From IMG/VR virus record IMGVR_UViG_3300006846_000061, positions 1 through 21,687 of that record: 21,687 nt of DNA; one strand, 5' to 3'. A program made the position numbers and the translations under genes. The stretch is from a virus. The first letter of the stretch is position 1, and the number at the start of each line of letters is the position of its first letter. The notes beneath the pieces are model-generated. The model was not told where the DNA came from. It saw nothing but the letters and a program-made list of their open reading frames with translations, and made no database searches. Positions 1 through 5,871 of the stretch are shown in pieces.

Positions 1-95
1 AGGTCGGAGAGCTCGACCTCGAGCACTGCCTTACACGTCCGGCACTGCACGCGCTCGCGCCAGGCGGACGCCTCAATCTTGCTGATGAGCTTCAC
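1..95 (-). CDS. Small CxxC protein, N-terminal part only
   Basis: The first 31 codons of a leftward gene that leaves the window. It begins with GTG at 95-93, which overlaps the stop of the upstream 68-residue gene (GTGA), and has a strong GGAGGAAG ribosome site six to ten bases ahead. The visible peptide starts MKLISKIEASAWRERVQ and contains CRTC, followed by an acidic stretch EVELSD. A CxxC pair near residue 20 suggests a zinc ribbon whose second pair would lie beyond the edge. Similar short proteins that turn a CxxC motif into a metal site are frequent in phage early operons. No function can be given. Confidence 0.7.
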   Translation of the reverse strand, partial: MKLISKIEASAWRERVQCRTCKAVLEVELSD

Positions 96-298
96 GTCTT
101 CCTCCAGCGATCAGCCTGTTTGCACGTCGCGAAGTGCGAGACGTACGTGTTGCGCACGCGAGCCCGCATCGGGTTGGTGCCGCTGTCGATCACGAAGCGG
201 CGCTCGGGCTCGGCGTCGAGCGGCATGCGCGCGCCGCTCTCCGTGACCACCCAGAGGATGTGCGCGCTGCAGCTCTTGCACTGGCCGCGCTCGCTCAT
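92..298 (-). CDS. Small zinc-finger-like phage protein, 68 residues
   Basis: The start is the ATG at 298, in an ATGA overlap with the preceding gene; a longer in-frame reading to 520 is rejected because it lies antisense-frame over the 165-residue gene. The protein has CKSC at residues 7-10, an ILWVVTESGARMPLD core and VSHFATC near residue 57, giving a C-x2-C plus H/C arrangement that could bind one zinc. The pattern of CxxC, then I-x-W-x-x-T-x-x-G-x-x-MPLD, then SHFATC occurs in many short phage proteins of unknown role. It is translationally coupled to both neighbours in the leftward recombination operon. No catalytic residues are evident. Confidence 0.8.
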   Translation of the reverse strand: MSERGQCKSCSAHILWVVTESGARMPLDAEPERRFVIDSGTNPMRARVRNTYVSHFATCKQADRWRKT

Positions 299-792
299 GG
301 CTGGTCCTTCCCTGGACCGAGCAGCAGCTGGGGGAACTGCGGCATGCCGCCGGTCTCGTACATCTCCACGATCCGCGGCAGCATCGCCTGGCCCATCGTC
401 TCGCCGTTCGCGAGCAGGATGTCCGCGAGGAACTCGCGCTCGAAGGTCGACCCGCCGCTGTCGATCATCTCCAGCTTGGCCTTGCAGACGAGCAGCAGCG
501 CGCGCCAGCGACGGCGCCACTCGCTCTCAGCAGCCTTGGCCAGCTTCTCCTTCGTGAGCAGCGGCGTCTTGAGGTGGTTCCACTTCTGAAAGCCCTTCGC
601 GTCTGGGTACTCCACCTGGTGGCGCACCATCATGCCCTTGAGGCGGTACATGTAGACCGTGCGCTCGTCGCTCGTGTAGACGGCGAACTCGGAGGCTCCG
701 TGCTTGCGCAGCAGCGTCTCGATGTCGGCGCGCGAGCGCTCGGCGCTGATGTCCGTGCCCTCGGCAAATTTGCGCGGCTCGCTCACTGGCAT
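295..792 (-). CDS. Conserved phage protein of unknown function, 165 residues
   Basis: I place the start at the ATG at 792 (MPVSEPRKF), which has GAGGAGACC ahead of it; the frame stays open upstream to 984 but that extension runs through the tRNA and the repeat peptide. The protein has an N-terminal half with ISAERSRADIETLL and a short beta-rich stretch, then WRRRWRALLLVCKAKLEMID and STFEREFLADILLANGETMGQ. The combination of RAxIExLLxxHGA, a W-RALxLxxKAKLE helix and TFExEFLA is a pattern I recognise from unannotated phage proteins that sit beside recombination genes. There is no signal, membrane helix or catalytic motif. Its role is probably linked to recombination or replication, by context only. 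Confidence 0.85.
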   Translation of the reverse strand: MPVSEPRKFAEGTDISAERSRADIETLLRKHGASEFAVYTSDERTVYMYRLKGMMVRHQVEYPDAKGFQKWNHLKTPLLTKEKLAKAAESEWRRRWRALLLVCKAKLEMIDSGGSTFEREFLADILLANGETMGQAMLPRIVEMYETGGMPQFPQLLLGPGKDQP

Positions 793-853
793 CGTTGGTC
801 TCCTCAGCACGCGACTCACGCGTGGACGCCTCGCGGCGTTTCGACCTTGGGGA

Positions 854-925
854 TCAGTCGTCCCCGTACCCGTCCCCGTCCCCGTCCCCGTACCCGTACC
901 CGTACCTACCCTTGCTGTTGTCCAT
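854..925 (-). CDS. 23-residue Gly-Tyr/Gly-Asp repeat peptide
   Basis: A micro-gene starting with ATG at 925, preceded by AAAGGAG and a five-base spacer (ACCAC), one of the best ribosome sites in the window and close in sequence to those of the Sak4 and 165-residue genes (all AGGAGACC or GGAGACC). The product is MDNSKGR, then seven X-Gly dipeptides with X being Tyr, Tyr, Tyr, Asp, Asp, Asp, Tyr, and an Asp-Asp end before TGA. All four Tyr codons are TAC and all repeat Gly codons are GGG. It sits 38 bases after a tRNA-Tyr on the same strand and 61 bases before the next gene. It could be a real peptide, a translated spacer, or a low-complexity tract that happens to be open. The ribosome site is the main argument for translation. 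Confidence 0.5.
   Translation of the reverse strand: MDNSKGRYGYGYGDGDGDGYGDD
863..904 (-). repeat. Seven-unit hexamer tandem repeat (TACGGG / GACGGG)
   Basis: Forty-two bases made of seven units, each TAC or GAC followed by GGG on the minus strand. Units differ only at the first base of the codon (T or G), giving the order T,T,T,G,G,G,T. The unit length keeps the frame, so gain or loss of units would lengthen or shorten the encoded Gly-rich peptide without a frameshift. The tract lies wholly inside the 23-residue peptide gene. Confidence 0.9.
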
Positions 926-963
926 GTGGTCTCCTTTGCGCTGTCAGGCCGCGCGCGCCTCGG

Positions 964-1043
964 TGGTGGGTGGCGGACTTGCACCGCCGCGTCTTTCGAT
1001 TCCGGTCTACAGCCGGACGCCTTCGCTGCTCGGCCAACCCACC
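964..1043 (-). tRNA. tRNA-Tyr (anticodon GTA)
   Basis: Read on the minus strand, a 7-bp acceptor stem GGTGGGT/ACCCACC (1043-1037 with 971-965) is perfect. The D arm pairs GCC with GGC. The anticodon stem TCCGG/CCGGA (1017-1013 with 1005-1001) carries the loop CTGTAGA, anticodon GTA at 1010-1008. A long variable arm of about 12 bases follows, as expected for a class II bacterial tRNA-Tyr, and the T stem GGCGG/CCGCC is perfect. The discriminator is A (964) and base pair 1-72 is G-C, as bacterial tyrosyl-tRNA synthetase prefers. The 3' end is ACCG, so CCA is not fully encoded. Oddities: the T loop reads TGCAAGT (G where U55 is usual) and the D loop seems to lack the usual GG. No protein gene overlaps it convincingly. 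Confidence 0.85.
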
Positions 1044-1047
1044 TAAT

Positions 1048-1128
1048 GCAGACGCCCGCACAGTGACGAAGCGTTGCGTCTGCCGCCGGAGACGGGCTCC
1101 GGCGCTCGCTCCGGGCCTATCCCGGAGC
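1048..1128 (-). other. Three tandem hairpins between ssb and tRNA-Tyr
   Basis: Directly after the SSB-like gene three stem-loops follow in a row: an 8-bp stem GCTCCGGG/CCCGGAGC with a 5-base loop (1108-1128), a 7-bp stem GCCGGAG/CTCCGGC with a 5-base loop (1085-1103), and an 8-bp stem GCAGACGC/GCGTCTGC with a 20-base loop (1048-1083). None is followed by a T tract, so they are not textbook intrinsic terminators. They could protect the upstream mRNA end, act as processing signals for the tRNA, or pause polymerase. Nothing coding is visible here. Confidence 0.6.
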
Positions 1129-1133
1129 AAAGC

Positions 1134-1667
1134 TCAAAACGGAATGTCGTCGTCGCCTGGAGGCGGGGCGCTGGTGTCCCAGCCACCGCCACCGCTCGCG
1201 GCACGTGGTGCAGCGCGGTGCTGCGAGCGCGCACCGGCCGAGCCCGGGGCGGGTGAGCGCGGCGAGGCGGCGCCCGTCTTGGCACGCATGCGCGCGGCGA
1301 ACGCGGCTTTCTCCATCGGGTTCATGACGTTCTTCATCGCGACGCCGATGCGGTTGATGAACGTTGGCTTGAGGAAGGTCTGACCGCTTTCCTCGTCTTC
1401 CTGCTCCTCGAGCTGCAAGTCGAACTCGGTCGACCCGATGCCGGGCAGATTGATGATGTCGTTGCCGTCCCAGCCAGCGATCTGCAGCTGCTCGAGCGTG
1501 CGGTCCTCACTCCGCTCGGTGAAGTAGCCGTACCAGGTGAAGAACTGGCCATCGAGGTCGCCGCCGATCGCCTGCAGACGCAAGCCGACCTGCTGTGCGC
1601 CGGTGCCAGCGAAGCCCCACTCGTGCGATCCGGGTAGTGCGCGGGCCTTGGTCCGAAGCTTTCTCAC
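1134..1667 (-). CDS. Single-stranded DNA-binding protein, phage type
   Basis: The start is GTG at 1667, in a GTGA overlap with the Sak4 gene stop and with AGGAG upstream; 177 residues. The last residues are GDDDIPF, the acidic SSB tail that recruits partner proteins, preceded by a Gly/Ser/Ala/Pro-rich linker (about 145-168). The N-terminal 110 residues (GSHEWGFAGTGAQQVGLRLQ, LDGQFFTWYGYFTE, LEQLQIAGWDG, FLKPTFINRIG) are beta-rich and aromatic, fitting an OB fold. It would coat single strands during replication and annealing. It directly follows the Sak4-like ATPase; Sak4 proteins are known to depend on a cognate SSB for annealing. The family differs from E. coli SSB, so the call rests on the tail, size and neighbour. 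Confidence 0.8.
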   Translation of the reverse strand: MRKLRTKARALPGSHEWGFAGTGAQQVGLRLQAIGGDLDGQFFTWYGYFTERSEDRTLEQLQIAGWDGNDIINLPGIGSTEFDLQLEEQEDEESGQTFLKPTFINRIGVAMKNVMNPMEKAAFAARMRAKTGAASPRSPAPGSAGARSQHRAAPRAASGGGGWDTSAPPPGDDDIPF

Positions 1668-2650
1668 TGTGTGCTCTCCTGCGTCTGCTGCGACTGTTGG
1701 GGCTGGACCCGCTCTCGGAGCTTGTTGAGGATGCGCGCGAGCCGCGGCGCGTCTTCGCCGGAAGCAGCAACGTGCTCCTGGACCTTCGCGCGCGTCGCCT
1801 CGTCCACCTGCTGTGCGAGCTCGGCGATTTCGGCGCGGACGGCTTCGGGGGAAGCGGGTGCTCCGACTGCGATGGCTGCTCGAAACTCGGTCCAGTCGAG
1901 CGGCAGCGTGTCTGGCAAGTTGTCGCGATTCTTCGCTACGTAGGCAGCCGTTTCCACGGTGTGGATCACGCGCGCGCCGGTGCTGATGCCACGCGTGCGC
2001 TTCTTCCGGTCCGTCCGCAGCACGACTTCGTGGCGGGCGAGCAGCACCGTGTCGCACCAGCCACGGAGAAAGCCGTGCGACTTCTCTGCCAGGAGCAGCG
2101 TGTAGCGGTCGTAGTCCTCGCCCTCGGGGTTCTTGATGGTTTTGGTCGTGCAGTGCGCGACCATGCCGATCAGCATTCCGCGCTCGCTCTGGAGCCGCTC
2201 AAGCTTCGCGACCAGCACCCGCCATTCGGCCAGCGCGGCGTCGAAGCCCTTGTTATACCCGCCCCCGTATTCGCCGATGCTCGCCACACCGTCGCGCTTG
2301 CAGAGGCTGGCAAACAGCATTTGTTCGACGTCGTCGAGCAGGTCGATGATGAAGCTCTGGTACTGGTGCTGCGTAGAGAGCAGCTCGTCCACGGCATCGT
2401 GCACGTCCTCCCACGTGCGCGGCTGAGGAAAGCGCCCCACGTCGAGGCGTGTCGTCCCCTCCTGCGTGTCGAGGAAGATCGGCCGCGGCGCTTCGGCGAA
2501 GAAGGTGGTTTTTCCGCAGCCACCCACCCCATACATGAGGATGCGGTCTGGGCCGCGAGCGACGCCGCTGGTCACGGCGCTCAGCTTCATTCGCCGCTCG
2601 ATTGGTGGCGGCGCTGGCCGCCCTGGTTGTCTCGTTCCTTGCATGGTCAC
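1664..2650 (-). CDS. Sak4-type single-strand annealing ATPase (RecA/AAA_24-like)
   Basis: A P-loop ATPase with Walker A GVGGCGKTT (about residues 41-49) and Walker B FIIDLLDD (100-107), followed by an FDAALAEWR helix and a beta strand GMLIGMVAHC. This is the order seen in phage Sak4 proteins, small relatives of RecA/Rad51 cores that promote annealing with their phage SSB. I prefer the GTG at 2650 because AAGGAG lies seven bases ahead, fused to the upstream stop (TAAGGAG), giving 328 residues; ATG at 2590 is the alternative and starts just before the conserved core. The C-terminal 90 residues are helical, charged and end in a Gln/Ser/Thr-rich tail. Genes for a Cas4-like exonuclease and an SSB flank it. 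Another possible label is simply AAA family ATPase. Confidence 0.88.
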   Translation of the reverse strand: MTMQGTRQPGRPAPPPIERRMKLSAVTSGVARGPDRILMYGVGGCGKTTFFAEAPRPIFLDTQEGTTRLDVGRFPQPRTWEDVHDAVDELLSTQHQYQSFIIDLLDDVEQMLFASLCKRDGVASIGEYGGGYNKGFDAALAEWRVLVAKLERLQSERGMLIGMVAHCTTKTIKNPEGEDYDRYTLLLAEKSHGFLRGWCDTVLLARHEVVLRTDRKKRTRGISTGARVIHTVETAAYVAKNRDNLPDTLPLDWTEFRAAIAVGAPASPEAVRAEIAELAQQVDEATRAKVQEHVAASGEDAPRLARILNKLRERVQPQQSQQTQESTQ

Positions 2651-2661
2651 GCCCGGTCTCC

Positions 2662-3681
2662 TTACTCGGCCGCGTCGGCCGAAAGCTCTGGGTGCACGTT
2701 GGTCACGCGCTCGAACCGCGCGGGGTCCTGGAGCGAGGCGACTCCCGTGCAGACATCGAAGTAGCTGCACACGCGCCCGTAGCGCTGGCACGAGTCCGGG
2801 TTGCGCGGGTAGCGGCCGGCGAGCTCGTCCTCGCGCATCGCGCGCGCGAGCTGCCAGGTGTCCTGCTGCGCCTCGCGCTCGTCGGCCTCGAGCCGCACCA
2901 CCTCGCCGCGCTGGTAGTACTTGTCCGGGTTCGCCGCGACCTCCTCGGTGAGGCGCTGCTCGTATTCCTCGGGCGTTTCGGCGCGCGTCTGCAGCACGTA
3001 GCCGAGCTCAGTGTCGCCGGTCTGGCGCCACTTCTTCCCGTCCTTCGTGCGCACCCGCTCGCCGTTGGCGTCGAGTACGATCTTGACCTCGTTATCGTCG
3101 AGCAGCGGCACCTGCGACGGTCGCAGCGCCGGCTTGCGCACCACGTCGTAGAGACAGCCGTCCACTTCGTGGCCCAGCGCCTTGGCGCCCGCGTAGTAAG
3201 TCGACACCTGCGTGTCGAGCGTCAGCCGGCGCCAGTAGAGCGTGCCGGGGCCGATGTCCTCGGCCGTCGTCTTGTGCTCGACGAACTTGCGGCGCAGCAG
3301 CACGTCGAGCTTGCCGGCAAGCGCGTAGGTGCGCGAGGGCGCGCCGGTCTCCGGGTTGACGAGCGGCGCGTAGAACTCGCGCTCGATGGCCACCACGTCG
3401 TCGCTTGGCGGCTCGCCCCATCGCGCATGGTAGCCGCGCAGCAGCACGCGCAGCTTCGCCGCCTCGTACGGGTCGGCGGCCTCCTTGCTCGCGATGTACA
3501 GGGCATCCTCGAGATCGTGTCCGCCCCACAACTCTTCCTGGCCCAGGTGCCACAGTCGGCCGAAGCGCAGCGCCTCCGCGTCTCCCGTCGGACGGTAGCC
3601 GAGCGCGTAGGCGTAGTGGTGCTCGCGCGCGCACCGGCGCCGGCACTTCAGCTCGCTGTTGGTGAGGACGCGGAGCTTCAT
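2662..3681 (-). CDS. Cas4/RecB-like PD-(D/E)XK exonuclease with Fe-S cysteines
   Basis: 339 residues. The nuclease motifs are visible as GKLDVL (Asp in motif II), FVEHKTT (E-x-K motif III) and LDTQVSTYYAGAKALG, the Q-motif of RecB-family nucleases. An N-terminal LTNSELKCRRRC (Cys13, Cys17) plus a C-terminal triad C298, C305, C311 (SCQRYGRVCSYFDVC) matches the split cysteine set that holds a 4Fe-4S cluster in Cas4 and AddB-type nucleases. The expected activity is resection of DNA ends to give single strands for the Sak4 protein. The start ATG forms an ATGA overlap with the upstream 72-residue gene, and the stop overlaps the ribosome site of the Sak4 gene. There is no helicase domain and no Cas1/Cas2 or CRISPR nearby, so a CRISPR role is unlikely. 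Confidence 0.9.
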   Translation of the reverse strand: MKLRVLTNSELKCRRRCAREHHYAYALGYRPTGDAEALRFGRLWHLGQEELWGGHDLEDALYIASKEAADPYEAAKLRVLLRGYHARWGEPPSDDVVAIEREFYAPLVNPETGAPSRTYALAGKLDVLLRRKFVEHKTTAEDIGPGTLYWRRLTLDTQVSTYYAGAKALGHEVDGCLYDVVRKPALRPSQVPLLDDNEVKIVLDANGERVRTKDGKKWRQTGDTELGYVLQTRAETPEEYEQRLTEEVAANPDKYYQRGEVVRLEADEREAQQDTWQLARAMREDELAGRYPRNPDSCQRYGRVCSYFDVCTGVASLQDPARFERVTNVHPELSADAAE

Positions 3682-3896
3682 GCTTGCGCTCCCCCGCGCT
3701 TCACCGCGGCGATGCCCCGCGTAGCCAGATCAGCCACGATACTGGCCTCGACAACCGCCTGATCAGCAAGCGCCGCGGCCGCCGTCGGGAAGGTCTCGCG
3801 CTGTCCGATGAGCTCGCCTTCCAGCCAGCACTGGCTGGCGAAGCCGCCTTCGACCGCGACCACGCGCAAGGAGAAGCCGACTGCGTTGGCCTTCAC
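3678..3896 (-). CDS. Hypothetical protein, 72 residues
   Basis: Not recognised. It begins with GTG at 3896 overlapping the upstream stop (GTGA) and ends in an ATGA overlap with the exonuclease. The first 35 residues are beta-like (VGFSLRVVAVEGGFASQCWLEGELIGQ), and the rest is an Ala-rich helix (TAAAALADQAVVEASIVADLATRG). There is one Cys, no signal peptide and no membrane segment. High third-position GC and the coupled junctions support a real gene. It could be a small accessory protein of the exonuclease. Confidence 0.75.
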   Translation of the reverse strand: MKANAVGFSLRVVAVEGGFASQCWLEGELIGQRETFPTAAAALADQAVVEASIVADLATRGIAAVKRGGAQA

Positions 3897-4288
3897 GGCG
3901 TCACCGCCCGCTGCCCGTACTCCAGCGTGTGCTGGTGCTGCGAGACGCGCTGCGAGCGCTGCGCCACGAGCTCGGTGGCGCGCCCCACGCTGTGGCCCAG
4001 CTCGAGCAGACTCGCGTGCAGCTTCGCCGCAGCCACCGCGCAGTCACGCGTCGGCCAGTCGCACGCGTTGCCGTCAGCGTCCACCGCGTCGATGCGCACG
4101 TCGCGCGCAGCCCACGCGGCGTCCTTCGGGCGGAAGCGCACGTCCCAGTCGCCGCCCATGCGCGACACATAGTACGTGCCGTGCTCGCAGACGCTCTCGA
4201 GCGCAACGGGAGAAAAGTCCAACACGACATCGCTCGGCGCCTCAGCCGCAAGAGCGCGCCTCCGGAACCAGTTCTTCTGCAGCATCAT
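3893..4288 (-). CDS. Hypothetical protein, 131 residues
   Basis: Not recognised. The start is the first of two adjacent ATGs (4288 and 4285), in an ATGA overlap with the HNH gene. The protein has a basic N terminus (MMLQKNWFRRR), a central beta-rich part (VCEHGTYYVSRMGGDWDVRFRPKD) and a helical C-terminal half (AVAAAKLHASLLELGHSVGRATELVAQR) ending in a His/Gln-rich tail. No known motif is seen. Before the HNH insertion it would have been coupled directly to the zincin gene, as the repeat at its start shows. Confidence 0.75.
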   Translation of the reverse strand: MMLQKNWFRRRALAAEAPSDVVLDFSPVALESVCEHGTYYVSRMGGDWDVRFRPKDAAWAARDVRIDAVDADGNACDWPTRDCAVAAAKLHASLLELGHSVGRATELVAQRSQRVSQHQHTLEYGQRAVTP

Positions 4289-4298
4289 GGCAGCCCCC
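4285..4298. repeat. 14-bp direct repeat, copy 1 (3' end of HNH gene)
   Basis: tcatggcagccccc, identical to 4767-4780. On the minus strand it encodes the end of the HNH protein (GLP and stop) and the ATG of the next gene. Copy 2 does the same for the zincin gene and the HNH start. Confidence 0.85.
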
Positions 4299-4770
4299 CA
4301 AGGTTTGTACGAGCGAACTCGCCGAACGCCTCCACCGCGGCACGGTCATAGGCAGCGGCGGCCTCCAAAGCAGTGGCAAAGAGACCTAGGTATTGGTGCC
4401 TCCCAAGAACGGTGATCTGAGCTCGCCACTTTCCGCGCTGTCTGTGCCAATCGACGCCCTTCAGTCCGCTCTTGCTCGAAGAGCTCGGGCGACTATTCGC
4501 GATGTTCTGAGAGCGCGTCGCGGGTCGTAGGTTTTCGCGGCGATTGTCCAGGCCGTCTCCGTTGCGGTGATCGACATCCTTGTCGGTCTGGCAGATCATC
4601 CGATGCATGAGTACGTAGCGAGGTCCGGGCTCGCCTTTCTTCGCGTGGCGGCAAGCGTAAGACTCGCCTCGGTAGTCTGTGACCGCATGCCACTTCCACG
4701 CAGAGAGCCGCTCGTAGTCCTCGTCGTCTACGATTGCGACCAGGCCGCGGGTGAGCTCGATGGTCTTCAT
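4285..4770 (-). CDS. HNH endonuclease with AP2 DNA-binding domain (free-standing homing type)
   Basis: 161 residues from ATG at 4770 (MKTIELTRG). Residues around 50-95 contain the HNH_3 pattern: MHRMICQ, VDHRNGDGLDNRRENLRPAT and QNIANSR, with the DH and N residues of the beta-beta-alpha metal site. Residues about 103-155 (SGLKGVDWHRQRGKWRAQI, YLGLFATALEAAAAYDRAAVEAFG) are a typical AP2 domain that contacts target DNA. Such genes move by cutting alleles that lack them. It sits between two genes with ATGA overlaps on both sides and is bracketed by an exact 14-bp repeat, so it has been inserted without breaking the operon. Third-position GC is lower than in its neighbours, consistent with transfer. 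Confidence 0.93.
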   Translation of the reverse strand: MKTIELTRGLVAIVDDEDYERLSAWKWHAVTDYRGESYACRHAKKGEPGPRYVLMHRMICQTDKDVDHRNGDGLDNRRENLRPATRSQNIANSRPSSSSKSGLKGVDWHRQRGKWRAQITVLGRHQYLGLFATALEAAAAYDRAAVEAFGEFARTNLGGLP

Positions 4771-4780
4771 GGCAGCCCCC
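4767..4780. repeat. 14-bp direct repeat, copy 2 (5' end of HNH gene)
   Basis: tcatggcagccccc, the second copy, exactly 482 bases from the first. It holds the GLP-stop end of the zincin gene and the start codon of the HNH gene. Removing the DNA between the copies would rejoin the zincin and 131-residue genes with an intact ATGA overlap. Confidence 0.85.
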
Positions 4781-5714
4781 ACTTGGCCTTCACGCGTTCG
4801 GCCACCGGCGCAAGAACGTCTGAGTGGTCACACCCGTACTCGGCGAACACCGTGCCTGGCATGTGGCCGCCCGGGCCGAGCAGCACGTGGGCGAGTTCGT
4901 GCAGCGCGACGCAGGGCCTGAGCAGCGCCGGCACGTAAAATATGCGTACGTGGTCGTCGACCGGCAGCGTGCACGCCGGCTCGCCCAGCTCGGTCGAGGC
5001 GCGCACCCGCACGTCGCAGCCCGCGGTCTCGTCGAGCAGCACGGCCGTGCCGATCTCCACGTTCCAGCGCTGCTCCGCCGCCCGCCAGACCGCGCGGTCG
5101 TCCGCCGGCACGCTGCCGTCGAAGCACACCCCGTGCGGCGGCGCCCCGAGCGGCCACTCGTTGCACGCGCAGACCAGCAGCACCGCGAGCAGCGCGATCA
5201 GCTGCCGGATGCGCAGGGCACGCGCGCGCCACGAGGCAGCTGCCTCAGTTCGGTCGCACAACGCCGCGTCGTCAGCCCGCATGGCGCAGTCCTCGGCGCG
5301 AATCTCGAGCTCGCGGCGCATGTCGGCGCGGTCGAGCGCGGTGAGCTGGCCTTGCATGATTGCGACGATCGGCCTGGGCTCCTCGCATGCCTTCTTGCAC
5401 GCCTGCCGGATCGCCTCCAGATCCTCCGCGCTGACGAGCACTGGCTCGGGGCGCAGCGAAGCGCAATCAGCCGGCGCGTGCTCAGCGCAGAAGCGCCAGC
5501 CGCGCGCCGCATCGGCGAGGTGGTCGAGCATCCCGAGCGCTCGCCCGCAACGCGTTTCGACGCCGACGCCAGCGGCGCGATCGTCGCCGAGACGCTCGCT
5601 CGCTGCCCGCGCGTAGCAGGTCGGGCAGCGAGAGCTGGGAGCCGGGGCGCGCTCTCCCTCGGCATGCAGGGTGCCGAGAGCGCCTCCGGTGGGCGGGCCG
5701 ATGCGCTCAGCCAT
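4767..5714 (-). CDS. HExxH zincin-like protein with internal lipoprotein-like segment (possible two-gene fusion)
   Basis: 315 residues from ATG at 5714, with GAGGAG ten bases upstream. Residues 1-100 are Cys/His-rich (CPTC at 30-33, then RC, FCAEH, DC) and may bind zinc. Residues about 100-170 are charged helix. A hydrophobic stretch LIALLAVLLVCAC (172-184) ends in a lipobox-like VCAC and is followed by a 131-residue domain with four more cysteines and HELAH at 272-276, with another His at 284: a zinc metallopeptidase signature. The C-terminal part therefore looks like an exported lipoprotein peptidase, but no ATG or GTG lies directly before the hydrophobic stretch in frame. Either the two halves form one membrane-anchored protein or two genes have fused. 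Substrate unknown; a role at the cell envelope is inferred. Confidence 0.7.
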   Translation of the reverse strand: MAERIGPPTGGALGTLHAEGERAPAPSSRCPTCYARAASERLGDDRAAGVGVETRCGRALGMLDHLADAARGWRFCAEHAPADCASLRPEPVLVSAEDLEAIRQACKKACEEPRPIVAIMQGQLTALDRADMRRELEIRAEDCAMRADDAALCDRTEAAASWRARALRIRQLIALLAVLLVCACNEWPLGAPPHGVCFDGSVPADDRAVWRAAEQRWNVEIGTAVLLDETAGCDVRVRASTELGEPACTLPVDDHVRIFYVPALLRPCVALHELAHVLLGPGGHMPGTVFAEYGCDHSDVLAPVAERVKAKWGLP

Positions 5715-5871
5715 GGCGGCGGCTCTCCTCGCTGGCGCGACGCGCCTCGCGCCGGCGCTTGAGCCACGCGTGCAACTGGATCTGCGCGATGGCGGTGGCC
5801 AAGCCCAGCACGAACGAGGCGACTGCGCAGACCAGGCCGGTCACCAGCGCGATGAGCACGGGGTCATCCAT
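5707..5871 (-). CDS. Small single-helix membrane protein, 54 residues
   Basis: It starts with ATG at 5871 (MDDPVLIALVTG), eight bases inside the preceding gene's end, and its stop lies eight bases inside the zincin gene, the same tight overlap on both sides. One membrane helix is clear (about residues 5-30, LIALVTGLVCAVASFVLGLA), followed by an amphipathic stretch and a basic tail (LKRRREARR), predicting N-out, C-in topology. No family is recognised. Small proteins of this build are common in phage early regions; a lysis role cannot be excluded but nothing points to it. Confidence 0.7.
   Translation of the reverse strand: MDDPVLIALVTGLVCAVASFVLGLATAIAQIQLHAWLKRRREARRASEESRRHG

Noticed and set aside
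863-904. CRISPR-like repeat
   Set aside because: The units are contiguous hexamers with no spacers.
295-984. A longer start (229 residues) for the 165-residue protein
   Set aside because: The extension runs through the hexamer repeat and tRNA region, and ATG 792 has a good ribosome site.
964-1043. tRNA as a phage attachment site
   Set aside because: No integrase is in the window and the tRNA lies inside an operon with no partial duplicate that I can see.
1134-2057. A longer start (307 residues) for the SSB-like protein
   Set aside because: The extension overlaps the Sak4 gene by about 390 bases with an Arg-rich out-of-frame sequence; GTG 1667 is coupled to the Sak4 stop.
2662-3681. Cas4 as part of a CRISPR system
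   Set aside because: No Cas1, Cas2 or array is present and the gene is coupled to Sak4 and SSB, so a recombination exonuclease is the better reading.
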